From contig CM069874.1 in the NCBI GenBank assembly GCA_036172665.1, forward strand, positions 53,116,707 to 53,180,706: DNA of 64,000 nt. Reading direction: 5' to 3'. The notes beneath the pieces are model-generated. The model did no database searches and was not told the origin of the DNA. It saw only the letters and a program-made list of their open reading frames with translations. Each line of letters begins with the position of its first letter. Position 1 is the first letter of the stretch. Both the position numbers and the translations under genes were made by a program. Source of the DNA: Prosopocoilus inquinatus. Taxonomy: Eukaryota > Arthropoda > Insecta > Coleoptera > Lucanidae. This document shows positions 56,835-64,000 of this stretch, piece by piece.

Positions 56835-57912
56835 ATGGAAAACACAGAATCTGCTATTTTTGAGTGTCTGCATTATATAATTTCTTGTCTGGATAAAGGT
56901 GAGTTGCCCATCAGTATCTATTTTGATCTATCGAAAGACTTTGACACTTTGGAACATGAACTATTATTGTCTAAACTTTATAAAATTGGTGTTAAAGGAA
57001 TTGCACTGAACCTGTTCCGATCTTAAGGAAGGTATAAGCAAGTATGTATTAAACATATGAATCACGGTGTAGTTGAGGAAATTCTATCCGATTCTAAGTA
57101 TCAGCAAAGGTGTGCCCCAGGGTTCAATTCTTGGCCCGTTATTATTTATAATGTATGTTAACAATCTGAATCAACAATTTCCATATGCTTCATTACATCA
57201 GTACGCTAACAGCACCTCTTGTATAGTGACAGGTACCTCTTAGCCTTTGTGTTCTGAACTAGCCTCAGCCTCAATTTCTCAGATGGCTAGTTGGTATGAG
57301 ATTAATCATCTTCGATTAAATTCAACCAAAACTGTGGCAGTAGAATGTAAAAATAGCTTGCTACAATGTAACATACTTATTAAGTATAATGGAAAATCTG
57401 TGCCGGTGCTAGACAAAAAAAAAATTTTAGGCCTGCATATCGACGCAACATTAAAGTTTAGTAAGCACATTAAATTCGTTTGCTCTAAATGATCTCGATT
57501 TAATTTTGTTTTAAGAAACCTTAAAAATCATGTTTCAGTAGATATATTTAAAAAAAAATTATATGTCCTACGTACAGTCTGCTCTATCGTACGGTTTAAT
57601 ATTCTGGGGAGGATGACCAAGTGTTCAACAAGCTTTCACCTCGCAAAAATCTATTGTTAGAACTATTCTAGATAAAAAATCTACGGACTCACGCAGATCT
57701 TTATTCAGACAAGTCAAAATTTTACCGTTCTATATCTATGAATTAGCTGTCTTTGCTAGAACTAATCTACAGTTGTTTCCAAGAAATAAAGAAAAATATG
57801 CATTTAGTACATCAGTACAAACCAGAAATTGTGATGGTTTCTCAATTCCCAAGCACAACACCGCACTTTTTGAACGGTGCGCTTACTATAGGGCACTGAA
57901 AGTTTTAATTTA
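56835..57912 (+). pseudogene. LINE reverse-transcriptase remnant
   Basis: ISIYFDLSKDFDTLEHELLL is the RT block with the first catalytic Asp. A decayed PQG block (57110-57150), the thumb-like MASWYEINHLRLNSTKT and ILGLHIDATLKF follow, then QSALSYGLIFW and a tail to about 57912. At least five stops or frameshifts. The YADD box is lost (YANS near 57200). Confidence 0.7.
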
Positions 57913-58293
57913 AAATAGAGCATGTCTTATTGAATTTTTACACTCCCTTTATTTCAAATGACTTTCAAAGAAAATATGATGTGTTTGGTATCAACGTACT
58001 CAGAAAGAAATGTTCTGTTAACTAAGCTAAGAAACATGAATTTCTATTAAAAAAAATGAGTTAAGACCTAATGAAAATTTCAAATACTGTAAGAATGTTA
58101 AAAAGTAAAATACAATCAAAGAAGTGATTTTCTCGAAACACTTGATCGGATTAGATCGAATAAATGCGATTCATAGCTTTCTAGATTGAAAAATAAAAAG
58201 GTTTTTTTTTTCGTTGTCATGAAAACCAAAATTATCAACTGATACGTATTCGGACTCGTATAGATCCGTACATTTTAAATATGTAAAAATATA
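57913..58293. other. short intergenic stretch
   Basis: AT-rich, no feature seen. Confidence 0.3.
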
Positions 58294-60670
58294 CGCTGTG
58301 TCCACATTTCGATGCTCACCATTGGCATCTCCGTTATTAGAAGACATAAAACAACGATTAAATGGGGAATGTTTTGCAGAATTCAATGCTCACAAAAAAT
58401 CTCATTTCAAATTCACCATAACTTTTTTAAATTTTAAGATAATTTAAGAAAACCAAAATTTGACGATTTCAATTTTCCTCAATAACTCGACAACACCTGA
58501 TGTGACCTCTTCTAAACTTTTACATTGTTCAGGCACTTTTTTAAGACAAAGTTTTTGATGCAAACAGAAACCCCCGATTGCCGTTTGTTTTCAAGTTATT
58601 AGGGCTAACTTTTGTTTTTCATATGGCACCCATATTAGGTTTTCAGTTAGATAGTCTTTAAAAAGAGCTTTTCAACGATGTATAACATAACCGAAAAATT
58701 TTTATTTTTAGGGAAGATATTAACAAAAACATAAATTAATCTCTCATAAAATCAGTAGGCTGTGAAATTAAACACTTAATACTATCAAATAACGAAACTA
58801 TATTGACATTTAATTTTATGAATGACGAGACTTAGTAAGCCATGGAATTAAACGTCAATGTGAAACAAAATGATAAGCTGTCAAAGTACAATTAGTGCTA
58901 CAGAGATAACTGATAAGTAATTATTTTGAAGTATTAAGATTAATAAATATGGCTCATAAATATTCAAATGCTGAAAAAGTTGACATGTTGGAAGTGTATT
59001 TCAAAGCTAATAGAAACTCTGAAAATGCTTGTACGAGTTACGGTGAGCATTTTCTGGAAAGACAACAACCACACAGGACAATATTTAGAAGAATAATTAG
59101 CAATTTACTTAACTTTGGAAGCTTCGAACAAAAAAGAGCCAACTACGAGGATAACAGTGCTGTTAAACGTCAAGAAAATATTTTGCAAAATGTTACAAAC
59201 AATCCAAGCACATCAGTTCGCCGAGTGGCTCAAGAAGCTGGAATTGCAAAATCAACTGTTCACAAATCCTGAAGAAAAACAAATACCACCCTTACAAACC
59301 AACAATTGTACAAGGTTTGAACGATAATGACCATCACCGAAGGTTGCAGTTTAGTAGGTGGTACCTACGAAAATGTGAAGATGATGCTAGGTTTTCCTAG
59401 GAAAATACTCTGGACAGATGAAACACGATTTACCAATTGCGGAGTGTTCAATAGGCACAACTATCATCATTGGTCTACTGAAAATCCACATTTGGTAAAT
59501 CAAAGGAGATTTCAAGTTCCATTTGGTTTTAATGTCTGGTGCGGGTTAATTGGTATGCAATTTTGTTTATATTTGATTTTGTTTTTCGAGTTTCGTTTCT
59601 TTTTAGATAATCACTTAATAGGTCCTTTCATCTTTGATTACAATTTAACTGGTAACAGATATTTGAAGCTACTAACAAACGAAATAATACCTGCTTTGAG
59701 ACAAATTATTAATCCTGGCGACATGCAAAACATCTGGTTCCAGCAGGATGGTTGCCCGGCCCATAACACTCGCGACGTACAACAATTTTTGAGAGAAAAC
59801 TTTAATGAAAGAGTGCTTTCAAATAACGGACCAGTGCAATGGCCTGCGAGATCACGCGACCTTACCCCTCCTTGACTTTTATTTATGGGGTACCACGAAA
59901 AACGAAGTGTTTGATTTTGCACCGCCAGAAGCTCGGGAAATTTTAGAACAAAGAGTGCTAGATGTACTAAGATCATTAAATGGAAACACACTTCGTAGAG
60001 TTTGTAACTCTGTTAAAATAAGATGTCAAAAGTGTATGGAAAAGAATGGTCGTCATATTGAACAGTTTCTTTAAGTCAACCTGAACTTTCAGTACGCTTT
60101 GTTACTGTTTTCTTTTAAGACTTTCCTTATCGTTTCGTTACTTTATAATATTACTTAGCACATCTTTAAGCTTTCATTTCTCATAGGTGTCTAATTTCAT
60201 AGCCTATTAGTTTCATAAGGGTTTAATTTATGTTCTTGTTAATATCTCCCCTACAAATAAAATTTTTTCGGGTATGTTTACATCGTTGAAAAGCCCTTTT
60301 TAAAGACTATCTAACTAACCGAAAACCTAATATGGGTGCCATATGAAAAACAAAAGTTAGTCCTAATAACTTGAAAACAAATGACAATCGGTGGTTTCTG
60401 TTTGCATCAAAAACTTTGTCGTAAAAAGTTTCTGAAGAATGTAAAAGTTTAGAAGAGGTCACATCAGGTGTTATCGAGTTATTGAGGAATATTGAAATCG
60501 TCAAATTTTGGTTTTCCTAAATTATCTTAAAATTTAAAAAAGTTATGGTGAATTTGAAATGAGATTTGTTGCGAGCATTGAATTCTGCAAAACATTCCCC
60601 ATTTAAACGTTGCCCTATGTCTTCTAATAACGGAGATGCCAATGGTGAGCATCGAAATGTGGACACAGTG
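58294..60670 (+). mobile_element. Tc1/mariner-type transposon with ~500-bp inverted ends
   Basis: Outer ends CGCTGTGTCCACATTTCGAT (left) and the inverse ATCGAAATGTGGACACAG (right), with TA on both sides (58292-58293, 60671-60672). The left arm runs to about 58800 and the right arm from about 60135. A decayed transposase lies between them. Confidence 0.85.
58949..60074 (+). pseudogene. DD41D-type Tc1/mariner transposase, decayed
   Basis: The N-terminal helix-turn-helix (58949-59272) starts MAHKYSNAEKVDMLEVYFKA and has the second HTH (SVRRVAQEAGIAKSTVHK). The catalytic part has WTDETRF, WFQQDGCPAHN, and WPARSRDLTP followed by DFYLWG. The second and third Asp are about 41 residues apart, a DD41D spacing. 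Frameshifts lie near 59268, 59390 and 59870, so no full protein is made. At 59553-59606 a 54-nt GT...AG insert with a pyrimidine tract interrupts the protein between GLI and NHLIGPF: a probable small intron of in-frame length. It would cut and paste DNA at TA sites. Confidence 0.8.
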
Positions 60671-60672
60671 TA

Positions 60673-61141
60673 TAGGATGTTCCATTTAAAATAAGAAAGT
60701 TGATATCACTTCTCGCGAAACCGGAAGTCCTATGACGGCTAGCAGTATGTCGAAAAATTCCATATTTTTTTAAATTTCTTGTCTCCAAAATTCAGGTTAA
60801 TCGATTAATAAATAAAGATTCTAGAAGGGTGAGCACATGGCGTGGGACACCCGGTATACATATACAATTGACGAGGCCGATATCTCTTTGAGATCTACTG
60901 TTAGATAATACTAATACTAATACTAATTTTACGTCTGCATTTACTTTACCTTACAGAACTTTACATACAGAGTCTTCCAAAATCCAGTACGCAAATTTTG
61001 GGCATTTCAATTTTATTTATAAAAATTATTCAAAATTGTCAGATGCTTGGCCTAATGCGTCGTTTATTGTTTCGGAAACTCATTGTCAGGTGTCTGGTTT
61101 CGTACATCGTTGATTATTTGAGGAACTTGTTGTCAGCAGTG
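60673..61141. other. intergenic stretch
   Basis: Starts with a GTTCCATTTAAAATAAG miniature-type end next to the transposon. No gene. Confidence 0.35.
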
Positions 61142-61269
61142 GAACTATGTAAATACATAGAAAAGAAATTTCCTATCTATCTCTGTTTTATACAAACACG
61201 TTGACATATGTAGATTTCTTTCTATCAGAGATAGAAAGGAAATTTCTTTTCTATGTATTAACATAGTTC
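61142..61269. repeat. inverted repeat with 44-bp arms
   Basis: 61142-61185 and 61226-61269 are inverse with two mismatches; 40-nt loop. Core AATACATAGAAAAGAAATTT. Confidence 0.85.
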
Positions 61270-61486
61270 GACTACTGATGCCTTGTCTCGTGCGGAACTA
61301 TTGTCACGCGCCTACCAGTTATTTGTAAATTGTACAGTAATAAATAACTACGAATATCATTCTTATTGTACCACACCAAGTTATCATTTTAGGACATAAC
61401 TTCATTAATAAAATAATGGCCGGCATTCATAAACAAAATTTACTCTATGCGTTCGCTTACAATTCACTATAATTCATAAACCCTGC

Positions 61487-61676
61487 GTAAAGAAGGCCAC
61501 ACACCTCGTTCAATTCGCACGACTTGGACCGCACAAACCAAATCGCGCGAACCAAAATTGCACAAAACAGATTTTACAGTTTTCTTCTCCACACACTGGA
61601 TATCTAGCATGTTCGGGCAGGTCCGTGCGGACTAATTTGCGCGCGAATTGAACTAAGTGTGTGGTCCCCTTAAAGG
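61487..61676. mobile_element. MITE, ~190 bp
   Basis: AGGCCACACACCTCGTTCAA at the left and its inverse TTGAACTAAGTGTGTGGTCC at the right, ~28-bp ends. GC-richer centre. Confidence 0.65.
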
Positions 61677-63699
61677 CTTTTGCATGTATCGTGTTAATGA
61701 AACGACGAGAAAGGATAGCTACACTCGTTCACGCACACAATGGCATACTCGTAAATACGATGCGGCCAAATACATGAACTTGCCATTTGATGCCATTTAA
61801 GAACAGAAGGACCTTGTTGTTGCTGGACGACCGGCCGAAACGAGCCATGTTTACGTAATGTTTATGGAATAATTAATACCCGTTTCGACTTTTACGTTAC
61901 GGCACGATATGGTACCGTGCGATGCATCATATTAAAAAAAATTGTCCTTGCACCTAATAGTTTTCACTTGACATGGTTTCGATAATTTGGCCAAACAAAA
62001 TTTCGGGTAACGAATTAGTTGTTAGGTAATTCATATGTAAATGTTGTTGCAGTACAAGTGTTTTTGCGTAAAATTTCGTATGTTATCTTCTCCACGACCA
62101 TTAGTGAATGTAATAATTCCGAAATCATTTTTAATAATAGAAAGTAAAAAATTCTCACTCGTGAGATAGAATATTTATTCTCAAATAAATTTATATAAAT
62201 ATTTAATATAATTGTTTCAATAAATTTAATAAAGCTCGTAGTAAATAAATAAATAACTTGTACAGATTTAATTGTTTTTGATTTAAACTTTCTGGTTGTG
62301 AAGAAAATACAGTCTGTTATCGGTTTACAAAAATTAGAATATACTACTCCTATTATTTACAGAATATACTACTATTATTTAATTACGTAGGAGCACAGCT
62401 TTCTTTATATTAAATAAACAGATTTACTTGATAATAGTTCCGTTTTTGTTATTTTAAAATATTATGTAATTAATCCAATTTCTAGAATATTTTCAAACAA
62501 TATTGTAATATATTATCTTTTATTTTATTTTCTTCTTTTCAATTAGTGTTTTACCATACGATGGAAAATGCTGTCGGTCGTAACATCGATTAGAGTTAAA
62601 AATTGTCTCATGCTACATTTCAACAGTGTTGTTAAAGATACACTTAAATTTATCTAGATGCAGGTACATATACTTTTTCTGAAAAATATCTAGATACAGT
62701 GACAAACAAGTATCTGCAGTTTATCAAGATATTTACAAGTGTAAAATTCAGTAACCTATACAGTGGCGGAGGTACGGTATTATTTGCGTTCAAACCGAGT
62801 TTCAGTGTCTCAAAATTTCAAGTCTTTAAAAGAAACTGTAAGTTCCTCGTTACATAAGAGATTAATTCTCCAAATCTGAATTTTATTGCCCACAAATGAA
62901 AAACTGACCTACCACAAGCGACCGCATTCCCTTTGTTCTGAAACCTCTGATTGGTTTACGAGTTGTTTCAGCAATTTATTTCGATAAAAGCAATAAACCG
63001 CAATAAAACTTTTTATTTACGTTAAGAGAACTCGGTCGAGGTCTTATTGTATACGAATATGAATCCGACTTGCGGACATCGGCATGTTTATTTGTATTTT
63101 CAACATCCGATAACTAAGATAACTTGTTTACGCACCTCTTTATAATAGACAATAACAATTATGTTAAAAACGAGTACCTAATCTTCGTTAGATTTTTGCT
63201 AAAGTAATTAAACATCTTCGTACGCTAGTTTTGTAACTGCGTTGAAAATGCGTGAAATTATTTTTTAATTATTGCACTAATAGCTGCAGAATAAGTATTG
63301 CAAGACCAGAAACTATTCCCATCGTAAGAACGGAAAGCAAGAATTGGAGTATGACACGATGAAAAATTCAAATAAATTAGATTGCCTGTACACACAATAA
63401 TCTATGGGTTCAAAATAAGTGATTGAATAACTTCGCTAGCTCTCAATATAACTATTTTATTAATTGTTTACATTCCAACACAAAACACTTGTTTTTATAA
63501 GGATAATATTGAACCTGAATTTCTGCGTCGGCTTAAACCGTAAAGACATAAAAGTGCTCGCCTAATGCAAACGTTTATTTCGTCGTTTATTCGAAGCTTT
63601 AATAAAGAAACAAATTTATTTTTGCTGTACAAATACAATAAACTTTAGTAATCAACATTGTAAGTTAATTACTGGCAATTTGCAAATTAATATGATGTA
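61677..63699. other. AT-rich intergenic stretch
   Basis: No open frame of note, no long repeat and no recognised regulatory site. Confidence 0.35.
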
Positions 63700-64000
63700 A
63701 GAATTTCAACTCTTTCGATCGCCTTTAGATTGAATTTTTTTAATTTAACTGTTAAAGTACGGAATAGCACAAAACTAATCATCAATTTATGCAACACGCA
63801 CATAATATTTTAAACTATTAAGAACTTACCTAGTTACGAAATTTATCTGCTTTTAAAATTAACAAAAAACACGATACTTGACCTGCCTTAAGTACAATAT
63901 CTGTGTATGGTCTGCTTTTTTTTTGACTTTTTATGGCCTCATTAAGCTGCATTCAGCGACCCTCTAATAATTCTGTGAAAAAGTAAAATAATTTTTATCT
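63700..64000 (-). repeat. dispersed repeat, inverted relative to 51213-51480
   Basis: Shares GAGGGTCGCTG, TACTTAAGGCAGGTCA and TCTAAAGGCGATCGAAA with the copy at 51213. It contains an extra ~150 bp in the middle and is cut by the window end. Confidence 0.75.

Noticed and set aside
59638..59991. 117-residue minus-strand frame
   Set aside because: Antisense shadow of the transposase catalytic region.

Overview
This is a TE-rich, AT-rich insect nuclear genome window. The evidence is a ZAD-C2H2 zinc-finger gene (an arthropod-type family), short GT-AG introns, and many insect-type transposons. A holometabolous insect, perhaps a beetle, is a guess. No rRNA, tRNA, CRISPR or prokaryotic gene was seen.

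Only two host genes are well supported. (1) The 3' part of an extended synaptotagmin (Esyt2-like, + strand, exons from 5461 to 18767, 3'UTR to about 20420). It encodes the end of C2A, all of C2B, a linker and C2C. Its most striking feature is three alternative exons for the same C2A segment (5461-5546, 11590-11687, 11831-11916), each encoding a different version of the Ca2+-binding loop 3. All end in the same splice phase. The 5' part (membrane hairpin, SMP domain, first half of C2A) must lie left of the window. (2) A two-exon ZAD protein with ten C2H2 fingers (25178-26575, +). Possible odorant-receptor and GC-rich exon fragments (41002-41307 -, 39346-39920) are weak.

The rest is layered mobile DNA. 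From left to right: a damaged Ty1/copia element (- strand, cut by the window edge); MITEs; a tandem plus inverted repeat block (7793-8938); a decayed Penelope-like element with an inverted RT fragment and a GIY-YIG domain (8939-11290); a 1.8-kb foldback (21060-22866); a group of hammerhead-ribozyme-like repeats (26700-27300, 36632-36666, 37504-37540, 43908-43940); a CR1/L2-type LINE with an intact 941-aa ORF2 (29920-33490, -); 729-bp direct repeats on either side of that LINE; nested hAT-like elements with clear 8-bp target duplications (34104-36626, with 34881-36522 inside); a P-like transposon carrying a broken THAP gene (37704-39337); a hAT-like foldback (42568-49094) into which a young LTR retrotransposon with identical 342-bp LTRs has inserted (45833-49073); two dead LINEs (51490-54035, 56835-57912); and a Tc1/mariner-type element with about 500-bp inverted repeats (58294-60670). 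The last 3 kb has little recognisable content.

The most interesting signals are the three-way C2A exon set, the dispersed hammerhead-like cores with self-complementary stem III, and the RT-less LTR element that keeps a SAP-coiled-coil gag, a protease, a macrodomain fragment and a CCCH finger.
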